From NCBI GenBank assembly GCA_947579665.1, contig OX388352.1, positions 74,128,113-74,192,112 on the forward strand: a stretch of 64,000 nt of DNA, written 5' to 3'. Both the position numbers and the translations under genes were made by a program. Under the pieces are notes generated by a model. That model searched no databases. It had not been told where the DNA came from and worked only from the letters and a program-made list of their open reading frames with translations. Numbering within the stretch: position 1 is the stretch's first letter; every line of letters begins with the position of its first letter. Source of the stretch: Sympetrum striolatum. Its lineage: Eukaryota; Arthropoda; Insecta; Odonata; Libellulidae. Positions 9,483-20,110 of this stretch are shown piece by piece.

Positions 9483-11022
9483 GTAAAAGTCAATTACTCT
9501 ATACTTGATTAAACAGGAATGTACCCTTAGACTTAATGCTACCTTTCCGGCATCAAATGTCGTAATTTTAACTTCTTCACATTGACCGTTAAGTTTGTTA
9601 TTTTCAAATTTAATTTTAAGATTATTTCTACAGGCTCGTTCTTCTTCCGAGTTGATTTAATATTAGAATAAGAATTTAAGATTAAAGATTATAATAGAAT
9701 ATTTTCAAAAATTATCTGACGCTCTAATTAATTTTTCGTAGCCGGGATGAATAAATATGGATAACAAGCAACGAGAGAGTGACTTGAATACTTGTATAAA
9801 AATAAAATTTGGACGGCTTTTAATGATATTAGAGGTTTCGAATCTCCAATAGCCGTCTTTATCGGCGTTCCTCCCTTTATTCACCGGTATTCGGAAAAAA
9901 GGAGAGCTCGAATTACCACTCTTTAAAGGACTCCTAATGTACAGTCCTGGCCAAAATTAACGCAGCACCGGCCGTAAGGATCGCTAGGGAGGTGCTGCGT
10001 TAATTTTGGCCAGGAGTGTACAATCCAATAGCGAAGCGATCATCCTAAGGGGTAATAAAGTGTTGTATGTGCATGAAGTTGTTCTCGGTTTAGATTTTTA
10101 CGCCGAAAAATTATGTTCTTTGAGAGCTATGTAACTATGATCAGCTAATGCATGGCAAATACCAGGATACACCAGTCAGTTGTGACGGTAAGAATCCGAA
10201 ATTATACAATATTTCTCTTTTAATTACAATCATAAATATTTAGTCCGTAATGGTAAATAAATTAATTCCTTCTCTGCATTGCAGAGGATTTATTCTTCAC
10301 CTCCGCTCATATGTGAAGTGAAAATTTCCTCGTCAAATCTAAAATTTCTTTGGATTAAGAAAATATTTGCAATCAAAATATAACTGATAACGGCCAAAAA
10401 TTTTATCTAAGATTGATTTAAGTATGCTACATATTCATTTTTCCAGTAGTTATCTTCAACAGCTTTTATATTGCATCGACTTTGCATTGTTCTCCGAAAT
10501 AATCAGCAATCATTCTATTCAGTAAAATTCCCTTGTATCTCTTCAGCTCGTAAAGATATGGATATATTACTCGTAGCTTCAAATAATATCGTTCTATAAA
10601 TTACTGTTGAAATTATCAAGTCCTACAATTCAAAATCTCATGTTCAAAAAAAATGAATTTTTGACCATTTGGCCGGATTTTATCCAATTCATGCCTACTA
10701 TCAAGCCGTAAGGCGCAGGTAAAATTAGGTCACTTTTTGGGAAGAAGTTTGTTTTACAGGCCGGAAGGCTATCCTTCCCTACAGAACTATTGAAAAATTT
10801 ATTAATTGAAACTACTTATTAGTTAAATCATTATCGTCATTCGAATTTCAGTAATTTCTTACTTACTAAGATAGAAAAATTGTTACAATAAATCGATTTA
10901 AAATTTTAGGGTCCTACAGAACTTCCAGTTTTTCCTATTTAATAAAAAGGAAAACATATGATCGTGAAATTTAAGACAATTTTATAAATTCCTTCTGTTA
11001 AATCATAATATTTTCTTTTAAG
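9483..11022 (+). other. Intron 3 in window (1.5 kb)
   Basis: GTAAAA...TTAAG intron. The only recognised content is the 77-bp Tc1/mariner MITE at 9942-10018. The rest is AT-rich and unassigned. The following intron 4 (11156-11844) shows nothing recognisable. Confidence 0.7.
9942..10018. mobile_element. Tc1/mariner-type mini-MITE, 77 bp
   Basis: It is flanked by TA at 9940-9941 and 10019-10020. The left end CAGTCCTGGCCAAAATTAAC and right end GTTAATTTTGGCCAGGAGTG are inverted repeats that extend about 28 bases with few mismatches. The middle is GGCCGTAAGGATCGCTAGGG. Same family as 8052-8172, in its unrearranged form. Confidence 0.85.
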
Positions 11023-11155
11023 TGGCATATGCTGATCAATCGGTGAATGCGAAAGCCCATCATGAAGAACTCACCAAATGCATGAAGTGTGCAGATGGGT
11101 GTAAGGAGTGCAAAGACTCGGCTCCCTGCCTTGCTACCTACAACTGGCCATTCAG
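11023..11155 (+). CDS. GPR158/Smog-like GPCR, Cys-rich linker to TM1
   Basis: The acceptor is TTTTCTTTTAAG at 11011-11022 and the donor TTCAG|GTACAT; the exon enters in phase 1 and leaves in phase 2. The peptide carries five closely spaced cysteines in CMKCADGCKECKDSAPC, then LATYNWPFR, where the first transmembrane helix is about to begin. This short Cys-rich module just outside the membrane is characteristic of class C receptors and especially of the GPR158 branch. It is too short and broken to stand out as an ORF, but the splice borders and phases join it exactly to the exons at 9,482 and 11,845. Confidence 0.93.
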
Positions 11156-11844
11156 GTACATGTAAAAATTATCTATAAATATGAATAACATTAGAAACAA
11201 TTATAATAAATTAAGGATGAAAGAAATTAATTTATCGATATAATAAAAGAAGAAGAATACTAGCAGTAAGATTGTATCTCAATAACAGCAATAGCGTAGT
11301 TTCTGCAATTTGAGTTTTTAATGAACTACCTCTTCCTTGTTAAACATCATTCGCAATTTTACCTTATAGTATATACAACATACCTAGATTTATAATATTT
11401 TTTTTCATTTTCATAGCTAATAATCGCCATTTTCTTATTCTATTTCAGGCATTTTACTAGCCTAATTCTAAAGTTATAAAACACACAATTGGAAGATATT
11501 TAAACATTTAAAGCTACACTGAAGAAAACTTAAGAATTCATTTTCTCCTTTGGAATTCTGTAGTTCAAATCATTAAGAATTGCCAGAAAGCAATTATTCT
11601 TAAATAAAGAAATAGCTAAAAATTAATAATAATTAGATTGCAAAAATATTTTTAAATATTTTTCTCTGATTACATGTGACTATGTTATTCATAAACTATT
11701 AGAAATTAAAATTATCTTGGAGAAAGTGAAAATCTTTTCATAGATACTTTTCAGTAAGCTAGATTTTTTAAGGAATGCATATTCAGAATGAAAACAATTT
11801 ACAAAACTTTAAGCTTTCTTTACAAACTTTGACATTTTTCACAG

Positions 11845-12108
11845 GATTACCCTTCTAACCATCTCCATCTCATGCGTTGTGTCAACTCTTATACTTGTGG
11901 CCTATGTTTATCATCACAGAAAAATAAAAGTATTCAAAGTGGCAAGTCCAATATTTCTGGCCATCACTCTTCTTGGTTGTGCCATCATGTACTTGGAAAT
12001 GGCAGCCATATTCCCAGTTCTAGATCTCTATTCTTGCATTGCCACCAAATGGACTCGCCACCTAGGATTCTGTGTAACATACACAGCACTCTTGATGAAA
12101 ACATGGAG
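11845..12108 (+). CDS. GPR158/Smog-like GPCR, TM1 to TM3
   Basis: The acceptor is TTTTTCACAG at 11835-11844 and the donor CATGGAG|GTAAAT; phase 2 in and out. The peptide encodes three hydrophobic helices: TM1 ([20 protein letters not shown]), a short basic intracellular loop [11 protein letters not shown]2 ([19 protein letters not shown]) and TM3 ([20 protein letters not shown]). The Cys at the top of TM3 is the usual partner of the second extracellular loop Cys. F-K-V-A-S-P in loop 1/TM2 and LGF-C-x-x-Y-x-A-L-x-x-KTWR in TM3 are class C signatures. The +1 frame ORF at 11,872 that overlaps is a shadow. Confidence 0.95.
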
Positions 12109-12841
12109 GTAAATATATATCTGTGATTTTCAGTTTGCTTTTAACTGTCTAATGTGTGATTTGTAATTTTATGTGACAGCCTGATTACTGTTTTGCTAAA
12201 TAATTGATTATATTCAGTGTTGAAAGATGTTGCATTACAAGTAGTTGCAATGGAGTGTGACCAATGTGTTATAGATGTTGCTTTGAGAGATGTTGGCACT
12301 GTTTCAAGAAAATAATTAATGATTCTCATGACTATTATCATTGTAATTGAACTGGAACTGAGAAAAAGTGCTATCAGAGTTAAAAGAGCAATGATGAGTG
12401 AGTCCATTCCGTCATGTTTTTCATTGCATGTTCTCAGTTTCTTCATGTGAACGTGGATCCTGGAGAATTCTTGTGGGTCAGATGGTGAGGAAGATTATTT
12501 GGATCCCTTTAAATTGCCTTTGTCTTTTTCATGAAATTCATAAGTAGGCTTCTGAAAAAGTTTAGCTTGGCTTCGCATGCTTTGGAATGGGAATTTGGAG
12601 AGTAGTGAAAGCCAATGTTTAAAATTTTATGGAATGCGTTTCTATTATGCAATTTTACTTTTTTTAAAAGCTATTCTTGTTTTTAGAGTTAAGACTGCCT
12701 AATAGTTAATTTCACCATTCAAGTCCGCAGAAAGCTAAGTAATTTAAAGATTTACATAATCCTCACAATTAAAGTTTCATTTTATTAGTTTTTAGATATC
12801 ATAAATGAAATAATTTCCTCATTTATCCACACCTGATTCAG
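12109..12841 (+). other. Intron 5 in window (0.7 kb)
   Basis: GTAAAT...TTCAG intron between TM3 and loop 2 exons. No repeat, RNA or regulatory element recognised; the 101-codon minus-strand frame across it (12141-12446) is not supported as a gene. Confidence 0.6.
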
Positions 12842-13056
12842 GGTTTCTTTGACCTACCGAGTCAAGTCAGCCCACAAAGTGAAACTGACGGACAAACAGT
12901 TGCTTCAATGGATGTTTCCTATTCTCTTGGTGATGCTCATATATCTGGGAACATGGACCCTTGGATCTCCTCCAGATGCTGAAGACATACGTGACCAAAG
13001 TGGATTAATTTTCAAGCAATGCATCTACAACTGGTGGGATCACTCTTTGGCTATAG
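12842..13056 (+). CDS. GPR158/Smog-like GPCR, intracellular loop 2, TM4 and extracellular loop 2
   Basis: The acceptor is CTGATTCAG ending at 12841 and the donor CTATAG|GTAATC; the exon enters in phase 2 and leaves in phase 1. The joined junction with the previous exon reads [20 protein letters not shown], a good match to class C loop 2. TM4 is [19 protein letters not shown]. Extracellular loop 2 contains [11 protein letters not shown]; its Cys is the expected disulfide partner of the TM3 Cys, and the C-x-x-x-WWD pattern is seen in the GPR158 family. Intron 6, which follows, is the largest in the gene (7.9 kb) and collects most of the mobile elements. Confidence 0.95.
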
Positions 13057-13254
13057 GTAATCTTATTTTTGGTCCAATAGCTTCTTTGGAAAGAATTTTA
13101 ATTCATTTTAATTAATGAGATTTTATTAAAATATAATGTAGCGTTCGCAAACAGAATTTGTGTTGATTTTTATATTGTAGAGATAATCCTGTCTCAAAAA
13201 AGTAGGTTCATTCTTCAATCACAGATTTGAAGATATAAATTACACAGGCTAACA

Positions 13255-14400
13255 AATTTTAACTTTTTTTGGTAACATGGATGGTACTAGCTCTTATTAA
13301 CTAATTTATGATTGCTGATTACAGATATGAACTCAGAAAATTCCCTCCCCCTCGTAAGGTTTTCTACAGGGTGTTTCCCGGGAACCGCATGGTTTTTAAA
13401 TAGCCACAATTTTTTTAATTCTGAACCAAACATTTATTTTTTAAACAATGTTTTCTACAAACTAGGAATTTCAAGAAAATTGTACAAAAAATTAAGTAAC
13501 AATAATAATATCGCGTAGATGGCGCCCTTCCGATTGAACACGTTTCCAGGCGTTCCCTGAAGTTACGCATTGAATTTTGTAACATTTCTCGTGGAATGGC
13601 TTTCTCATTGGATTTCTCTTCGTATGACATCCTTCAACTCCGGTAATGTTCGTGGCTTTTTAACGTAAACACGTGATTTCAAGGAACACCTAAGAAAGAA
13701 GTCTGGGACTGGGGGGGGCAAGGAACATCTCCGAAGGAGAGATTACTTGTCCAGGGAAAGCTTGTCGGACACGTTCCATCGAAATTCGAGCAGTGTGAGC
13801 CGTAGCCCCGTCTTGTTGGAACCATATTTTTTATCAAAATCAAAATTTTTCTAACCGTATAGGCAGAAATGCGGAAGTGTAGCGTCTCCAGTGTAGCGAC
13901 GCGCACACGCTCAACATTCTCAGGCGTACGAACGGTTTTTGCTGGCCCTAGAGGTTTTCTTTTCATTGATAATCCCGTTGTGTTCACATTATGCATCCAC
14001 CTCTAAATTGTGTTACGATACGGAATCGGCCCACGCGGTGGGTGCCGGCGAAAGTCTTGTTGGGTTTGGGTTACGGACTCACCGTTAGCGTAAAACCGTC
14101 TCATAACGAAAACGAGGTGCTCAAGGTCCCACATCTTGGGTGTAACTAAAACTTCCAACTTCCCTCTAAATAATAGGACCTTTCCAAACGCCATCCCCCC
14201 ACTACTTGCCGTGTACTACCTAATCAAAAAAGATGCGGTTCCCGGGAAACACCCTGTATTATTGTAACATTTTCTTTTTTCAATTTTGTAATTCTACAGA
14301 TCGCCTGTATCGCAAAAATATTTATTTTGGTAACATGGATGGTAGTAGCTGTTAGCTAGCTATTTTTTGTTGCTGATTACAGATATGAACTCTAAAATGT
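13255..14400 (+). repeat. Two units of an unclassified interspersed repeat, split by a transposon
   Basis: The segment GGTAACATGGATGGTACTAG ... TGCTGATTACAGATATGAAC is at 13,270-13,332 and again at 14,331-14,394. Between them sits the DUF4817-type transposon. The same unit, reverse-oriented and in tandem, is at 43,350-43,690. Confidence 0.65.
13367..14256 (-). mobile_element. DUF4817-type (IS630/Tc1/mariner-related) DNA transposon, internally deleted, 890 bp
   Basis: The ends CAGGGTGTTTCCCGGGAACC and GGTTCCCGGGAAACACCCTG are perfect inverted repeats, flanked by TA. The minus strand encodes broken transposase. The N-terminal HTH part (14194-14003) has VFVMRRFYANGESVTQTQ and RRHPPRGPIPYRNT. 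Next comes a KRKPLGPAKTVRTPENVERV linker. In another frame there is FQQDGATAHTA near 13,810-13,840, carrying one catalytic Asp of the DDE/D set. The C-terminal piece MRNFRERLETC lies near 13,540-13,570. At least two frameshifts are needed and the central catalytic region is missing, so it is dead. Confidence 0.88.
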
Positions 14401-14759
14401 CCAAACACGTACAATTTTTTTGTTATGGTGACTTTTACCTTTTTTCTCAACCGTAATTCCAAATGTTTTTGCCTACACCAAAATTATTATGTTAGAGTAT
14501 TTTTTTCTCGTTTCATAAATGATATAAGAAGTAAGAAGATAAAATATGAAAAAGTGAAATATTATCGAAATGTTATGTATAGTTTCTATTTTAGAAGTAT
14601 AAATGAGCATTGAACTAACCCTTGAACATGGCCAAAAATTTCCAGAAGGTCTGCTAAATTATTTTTTGAATCTCTTTTCTGCATAACTTCACTTCATTTA
14701 TTTGTGTGTTTTTGAGTCTTCCCTGCCTAGGATACTCCCGGAAAAAAACGTCCTCCTTA

Positions 14760-16519
14760 TGGCCGGTTTCTGCAACGCTGGTTAAAAATTAACCTCAGGT
14801 TAAAGTAGCTAACCAGCGAAAACGGGTTGCAAGAAAGTTTGGGTAAACTAACCGACTGTTATTGGGCGGTTAAGTTAACCTCTCCCTTGGCAGCGGTTAA
14901 ATCCTTACTCAAAGGTTAAAATGGCAAGATGTCGTCGTGCGCAATAGACTCACAGACTGAAGCAGTCTCACTTGGGTGTTTTATCGTTACTAAATTGTGA
15001 TAACTACTGAATAACGAAAAATATTCTTCCCGTTATATAATTTTGCTCTTTTGACTCCATAATACACAAGTTAGCATCAGGTTTAAACTCTAAAATGGTG
15101 TATGTTTTCGATAGGTTAACATTGAAGATGAAAAGGATGTCCTTCGATGTTCACTGTAAAGTTTTATCTTTTCATACATGGATTTCAAGAAGTCATGATT
15201 CAAAATATTGATTTATATATATGTATGATTCAAAATATTTATTTTCATTCATATAGTCGTCAAAATGCTTCCTGAAGTTTCATCATTAACGCTTAATAAT
15301 TAACCTTCCAGCAGCAAATGAAAACCTAAGCTCTCTACTTTGTTTTGCATCGTGGAATCATAAGTATAACAGCTCTCAGCGATGGATTTCGTGGATTATT
15401 CCAGCGATTCATCAGACGAAGAAGTTTTGGAAGTTGTAAAACGACCAAGAATATTTCGAGAAAGATAAAAAATGAGTTTTCCTTTTGTGTCCAAAACCTC
15501 AATTTCGTTTCCTTTACATGTTAAATACTACGCACTGTTTCATAATTTTTCGGTTCGATTTCAGAAAAAATCCGTTTGAATTGCATTCGGTAGAACAATT
15601 CATAGAACGTTACCGTCTCTCTCGAAAAGTTGTTGGTTACATGAGAGAATTAAGAAGAAGATAGCGCCGATGTGCAATCGGTCATCACCAATTTCGGCAA
15701 CGAATCAGCTGCTGTTAACTTTAAGATTTAAAGCAACTGGTAGTTTCCTTATCCTCCTAGGCGATGATATGCTAATGCATAAAAGTACTGCATCCCGCAC
15801 CCGCATAGTAAGGAGGATAACGAAAGTCATAGCGGAGCTCAGCGGAGAGTATATACGAATGAATTCACATCAAAGCACGTTATTTATAACTATGAAGTAA
15901 TGTAGATATGTTATCATTCTATACAAGCGTAGTAAGGAAGAAGCTATAAAAAACTTACGAAATCTCTCCTTAAAATCTTCGTTTAAACTTCTTTTCTTCA
16001 CTCGTACGTTTGAACTCGGGGCTGTTCTTTCAATTAATTAATACTCACAACGTTAATACGAGTAGAATAATAATTATGATAATCGCCAAATAAATTAGCC
16101 AAAAGAAGTTAGGGTTGAAGAGCACACACGTCTACACAGGTTGAAAATTCTCAGCGAACAGGTAGATTTACAACGATAGTCCCTTTACCAAGACACCAAT
16201 ACAATACAAAAAAAACTGTAAACAAATTAACCACGATTTCTTACAGATTTCAATACTTCCTGAGAGCGTAATGGGTTTTTCCGCTGGCATTTCCTTTTCG
16301 AGCCCCCGTTTTCAGTTCCCTCCTTTCAATTCAAAAGTTGTAAGACAGCGCCATGGCTGAAAATCGTACTTCGTGGAAGTTGCTTAATCAGAGGTTAATT
16401 AACCAGAGGTTAATTTACTGCCCAGACTTTGAAGCAACGGGTAAAACTTAACCAGAGATTAATATTTTACCTCTGGTTAGCTGATCAGAGGTTAAGGGGG
16501 AGTTTCTTGCAACCGGCCA
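14760..16519 (+). mobile_element. PIF/Harbinger DNA transposon, decayed, 1.76 kb
   Basis: It is flanked by TTA (14757-14759 and 16520-16522), the PIF/Harbinger target duplication. The ends begin TGGCCGGTTTCTGCAAC and TGGCCGGTTGCAAGAAAC. Both subterminal zones are packed with TTAACC/GGTTAA words (for example AACCAGAGGTTAATT on the right). The interior encodes a HARBI1-like transposase remnant (15382-15900). No SANT/Myb-like accessory ORF was seen. Confidence 0.88.
15382..15900 (+). pseudogene. HARBI1-like transposase pseudogene, 5' part only
   Basis: ATG at 15,382 opens MDFVDYSSDSSDEEVLEVVK ... RPRIFRER. The frame then resumes after an apparent 100-base intron (15465-15564): joining gives R-E-R-K-N-P-F, the conserved start of HARBI1-like proteins. 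The acceptor TTTCAG is intact but the donor dinucleotide reads AT instead of GT. Exon 2 has FIERYRLSRKVVGYMREL, then a frameshift near 15,660, then SPISATNQLLLTLRFKATGS with LGDDMLMHKSTASR, the family's N-terminal nuclease-side block. The catalytic DDE portion is missing. Dead. Confidence 0.85.
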
Positions 16520-16700
16520 TTAGTGAGACAGTGGCGACAGCGTGAACTAATGGCAGCACTATGTCGTCTCCCCACTGGTCTACTACCTATCCCATGGGAG
16601 AGCATATACGAATTACGAACTCCTTTCTAAAATTGCATGTTTACAATTGGTGAAACAAGTAAATTTTGCAGTACGCCATGAAATTATAAAGTTTATATTC

Positions 16701-16817
16701 TAAATTATATAGCTAACCGATGATAATAGTTATTTGTTTGTTACATTAACGGTAAACAGTAATAATTCGAGTGATCTTACGGCTTAAGGAATTGGTAGTT
16801 TCCAAAAATACCACGGG
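16701..16817 (+). repeat. Left arm of a long imperfect inverted repeat
   Basis: The sequence TAAATTATATAGCTAACCGA ... AATAATTCGAGTGATCTTAC ... GGCTTAAGGAATTGGTAGTT pairs with 18,482-18,595 read on the other strand at roughly 75-80% identity by eye. The arms enclose about 1.7 kb. Confidence 0.75.
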
Positions 16818-16859
16818 ATTATCATCAAAAGTTTTCACTATATATAGAAAAGATGGGAT

Positions 16860-16945
16860 GAAATCAGGAGAGGGGTGGGGAGGTGAAAGGGTGGGGGGAG
16901 GTGAAAGAGTGGGGGGAGGTAAAAGGGTGGGGGAGGTGAAGGTTG
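16860..16945 (+). repeat. G-rich tandem repeat (18-19 base unit, about 4 copies)
   Basis: Units of GTGGGGGGAGGTGAAAGG type repeat with small changes. The G-runs could form quadruplexes. It lies just before the LINE fragment. Confidence 0.8.
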
Positions 16946-16984
16946 GAGTATTGGAGGAAGCAAGTAAAGCAACGTTAAGAGTAA

Positions 16985-17815
16985 GGTTAGATTATTTGCT
17001 GATGATACCCTGATATACAGAGAGATTTTGTCAGAAAACGATTGTAATGTACTTCAAAACGACCTGGACGTAATATCAGGATGGTGTAAAGATTGGCAGC
17101 GGAATTTAAATAGAAATAAATGCGTTGCAATGAGTTTTACGCGCTCCACAAACATAATTCCCGCGCAGTACCAAATCTCAGGGCATCCATTAGAGTTAGT
17201 TCACGACAACAAATACCTAGGAGTCACGTTTAGCAGTAACTTATATTTGAAAGAACATATTCGAGATGCGATAGGAAAAGCGAATAGAATGCAAAGATTA
17301 ACTGGTAGAACGTTGAGAGGATGCTCATCGAGAGTCAAAGAAATAGCTTACTTTTCTCTTATTCTTCCGAGTCTAGAATACTGCTGTGCGGTTTAGGACC
17401 CACACGAAGTAGGTTTAGTCTCAGATTTAGAGATGGTCCAGCGTAGAGCAGCCCGATTCTTTTGCGGGGATTTCAGGTTTGAGAGCAGCGTTACGGCAAT
17501 GATAGAGTCCCTCAGTTGGAATTCACTACAGATGAGAAGATCTGAATATCGTCGGAAACTTTTCGAACAGTTCAATCGTTCAGAATTTACAGATGAAGTA
17601 AAAGAAATGTTAGTGCCAGTAAGGAGCGAACGCGATCTCCGAGAGGCATCGACGAAGCGTTATAGGGAAGTAATCGCAAGGACGGATAATTACTTTTGGT
17701 CGTTTTTTCCCCAGGCAATTAGAAATGCTAATAGGGAGGAATAAATAATAGTGGTGTATTACACCCCCTGCCATACGCCTCTGGTGACTCGCGGGGTACA
17801 TATCTAAATCTAAAA
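16985..17815 (+). mobile_element. LINE 3' fragment, CR1/jockey-like (one in-frame stop)
   Basis: Strongly 5'-truncated. The frame opens with the catalytic LFADDTLIYREI (17,000) and continues through WCKDWQRNLNRNKC, KYLGVTFSSNLYLKEHI, ILPSLEYCCAV and MVQRRAARFF to FFPQAIRNANREE (stop at 17,742). There is one TAG at 17,394-17,396 where Trp of a V-W-D-P motif is expected. The 3' tail ACACCCCCTGCCATACGCC ... ATCTAAATC matches the tails at 1,688 and 52,959. It is much better preserved than the other two copies, so younger. Confidence 0.92.
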
Positions 17816-18352
17816 GCAATTAACAGCAGGGTTAGGCGGGTTTTCATGATATTGGTTAATATTTATTGAAATTGTCACTATAAATGTAGTCGTAGCATAG
17901 CGTAAATGGTAGTCGAGTTGATCTTTAAAATCTAAAGTGTGATTGTCTTCAAGTTGGTATAATGACTTCTGTGGAGTATTTGGAAGCGAGGCATAGGATA
18001 TTGGTGGAAGCAGGTTAGCAATTGATAGCAAGGAGCTCGTGAGAAGGTGCACAGTAACGAGTTTAAAATTACTATTTTCATGGTTGAGGATTTCTATTTG
18101 TTCGAATATCTCAAATAATAATCCCTTGGGTAAATGGTGGATTCTCTTCTTCCCAATACATTTCTTCTGAGCCCATCTTTCCCATATATTTCTATGAGCG
18201 GCAAGTTCAACAATCACCTCGGTCTTTAGGGAATTGTTGATGCCCACAGAATTACAAAAACATTTCGTCAAGTTCATCTGAATTCTCTCAATTTCGACTC
18301 GAATGCGATATTTTACCTTCCCTTGTTCAATTTCCTCTCTTTTGGGATACAT
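17810..18352 (-). CDS. Hypothetical 180-codon ORF of unknown identity
   Basis: Open from ATG at 18,352 to the stop near 17,810, and it sits between the inverted repeats 16.7 kb and 18.5 kb, tail-to-tail with the LINE fragment. The protein starts MYPKREEIEQGKVKYRIRVE, is lysine/arginine-rich for 80 residues, and then has HHLPKGLLFEIFEQIEIL, which vaguely resembles the LP-x-x-LL-x-x-IF core of an F-box. It is mostly polar afterwards. I do not recognise the family. In DNA of this composition such a length is unusual by chance, so it could be a remnant of transposon- or gene-derived coding sequence. No promoter or splice evidence. Confidence 0.35.
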   Translation of the reverse strand: MYPKREEIEQGKVKYRIRVEIERIQMNLTKCFCNSVGINNSLKTEVIVELAAHRNIWERWAQKKCIGKKRIHHLPKGLLFEIFEQIEILNHENSNFKLVTVHLLTSSLLSIANLLPPISYASLPNTPQKSLYQLEDNHTLDFKDQLDYHLRYATTTFIVTISININQYHENPPNPAVNCF

Positions 18353-18481
18353 CTAGATTTAGTACAACCATTATTTGTGATTAAATTCTGCAAAACAGAA
18401 ATGTCTGCAATTGATTGAAATTAACTATATTGGACAAACAAACATCTATATGTAATAACTCCATTGGATCTTATATACTGG

Positions 18482-18595
18482 ACCCGAAGTGTTTTTCGAA
18501 ACCACCGGTTTCTTAAGCCATAAAATCACTCGAATTATTATTTCCCGTAAGTATAACTTTCGAATAACTGTTATCATCGGTTAGCTATATAATCT
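18482..18595 (-). repeat. Right arm of the long imperfect inverted repeat
   Basis: The reverse complement AGATTATATAGCTAACCGAT ... AATAATTCGAGTGATTTTAT aligns with 16,701-16,817. After the arm, on the minus strand, the sequence GGGTCCAGTATATAAGATCC does not match the left side, so the similarity ends near 18,482. Confidence 0.75.
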
Positions 18596-19839
18596 TACGT
18601 ATACAAATTCAGCCTGCTTATGTTTGTGGCCGCAAAACTCGAAATATACTCGGTCAATTGATATAAAATTTTAACACAATGTTGCATTCAAATACGAGAA
18701 AATTCTATTGTAAAAAAGTTGAAATTCAGTCCTTGGTTCGATCCTAGACAAGACAAAGCATTTCTATAAGATATGTACATAAAGTTCATTTTTGCCGCTG
18801 CAGGATTTATTTCCTTTAGCAAAATTAAATTAAAAAATAGTCAAAGGAAATGGAGTTAAGCACCTAAAGCAGGTAAAATATATAAAGAATCTTATTTTGT
18901 TTGATCGTGTATTATTATTTTTGAATCGAACTATCGAGATTTTACACGGAGTATATTTATATATATTGCCATGTTTTTTGTTTGTCTAATCGTTTATATA
19001 TGTATTACTATCAGTAGGAGTTTCCCTACAGTGGATAGATTTTTTCCTAAGAAACTCTTTGTTTTTTTTTAATCCACAATTCTTCTAATTCCTTCTCGTA
19101 ATATTTTCTCTTTGATTTAATTATTCCACAAAGAAAGGCGATTTTGTGAAATACATAATTTGCATAACATTGAAAATTCATCTGTGATATAGGAACATGG
19201 TAAAAACCTTTTGCTAATGTTGTTGGTCGCAAAATAAATTTATTGCGGAATTGAGACTTAGTAATTTTTCACATCATGTTGGGAATTGAAATAAATCGTC
19301 TCTAACCACATTGTATCACATACTGCATTTGTATTTCGAGACAACGCGTTGTTTCCTTACCAATGGTTGGATCGGTTTAAGTTACCCGGGTTACCCCTGG
19401 GCTACTGTCCGAGCCCATCGAGCGGACTTAGCCTCACTAAGCGTGCCAAAGGGAAAGCATTGCGGGGATAGGAAGTGTCCGAGGCATGCTTCCCTTACTA
19501 AAAACAAAAGAAATTTAATTATCTAAATGTTTACTGCTGGAAATGGGAACCAATTGACAGATTTCAGGTTGAAGCATTTCCCTTGGAAGCAAGTGGTGCA
19601 GAACTTGTGCAGAAAAACTTGATAGGAACTTAATGAAACGGAATAAAATTTTAAATGATCTTGAGCTCTTTGTAAGAGCTTCCAGATGAGTGTATATGAT
19701 GTTCTATAAGTTTAAACTCTCTGAGTAATGAGGGTTTTTGTGAGCTTGTAGACACTGCAATCCACACTTTTTTGGAGTCCTTGTTAACTCCCTCTTTTAT
19801 CACACTTTGAATTTGGTGTAGGAATATAAATTTAGTTAA

Positions 19840-20110
19840 TTAATTATCTGGTAAACATTTAAGATATATGTTTAGAGTGTATCCAACCAAAAAATATGTA
19901 GATAAATTAACAAAGAAATTACTTTGTTTATTTAATGTTTATGCAAAATTCTTGAAGACTGTACCTGGTGGACAATTTTCATAAACACTGCGGTATTTAC
20001 TGCAAAATATACATTAAGAAACAATTAATGACATCAATGTTACCAAAACTTTGTAATTTAGCAATGGTTTTAACAATAAATTGTGCATTCTACAGAAAAT
20101 CAAATGTTAT
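19840..20110 (+). repeat. Unclassified dispersed repeat, copy 1
   Basis: AAAATTCTTGAAGACTGTAC, then CTGGTGGACAATTTTCATAA with ACACTGCGG, aligns with 56,860-56,925. The similarity continues at lower level on both sides over about 200-250 bases. No coding potential and no bounded ends were found. Confidence 0.6.

Noticed and set aside
12141..12446. 101-codon minus-strand frame in intron 5
   Set aside because: Low-complexity Ser/Thr/Ile composition and lies wholly inside a well supported intron of the plus-strand gene.
13415..13630. Independent 71-codon minus-strand gene
   Set aside because: Its MRNFRERLETC piece is the C-terminal end of the DUF4817-type transposase, so it is part of that dead element.
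17393..17575. Minus-strand frame opposite the LINE
   Set aside because: Shadow of the plus-strand LINE C-terminal coding region.
19370..19500. A 5S rRNA or other structural RNA in the GC-rich patch of intron 6
   Set aside because: I compared it by eye with the internal promoter layout of 5S and tRNA genes and found no match; it remains unassigned.
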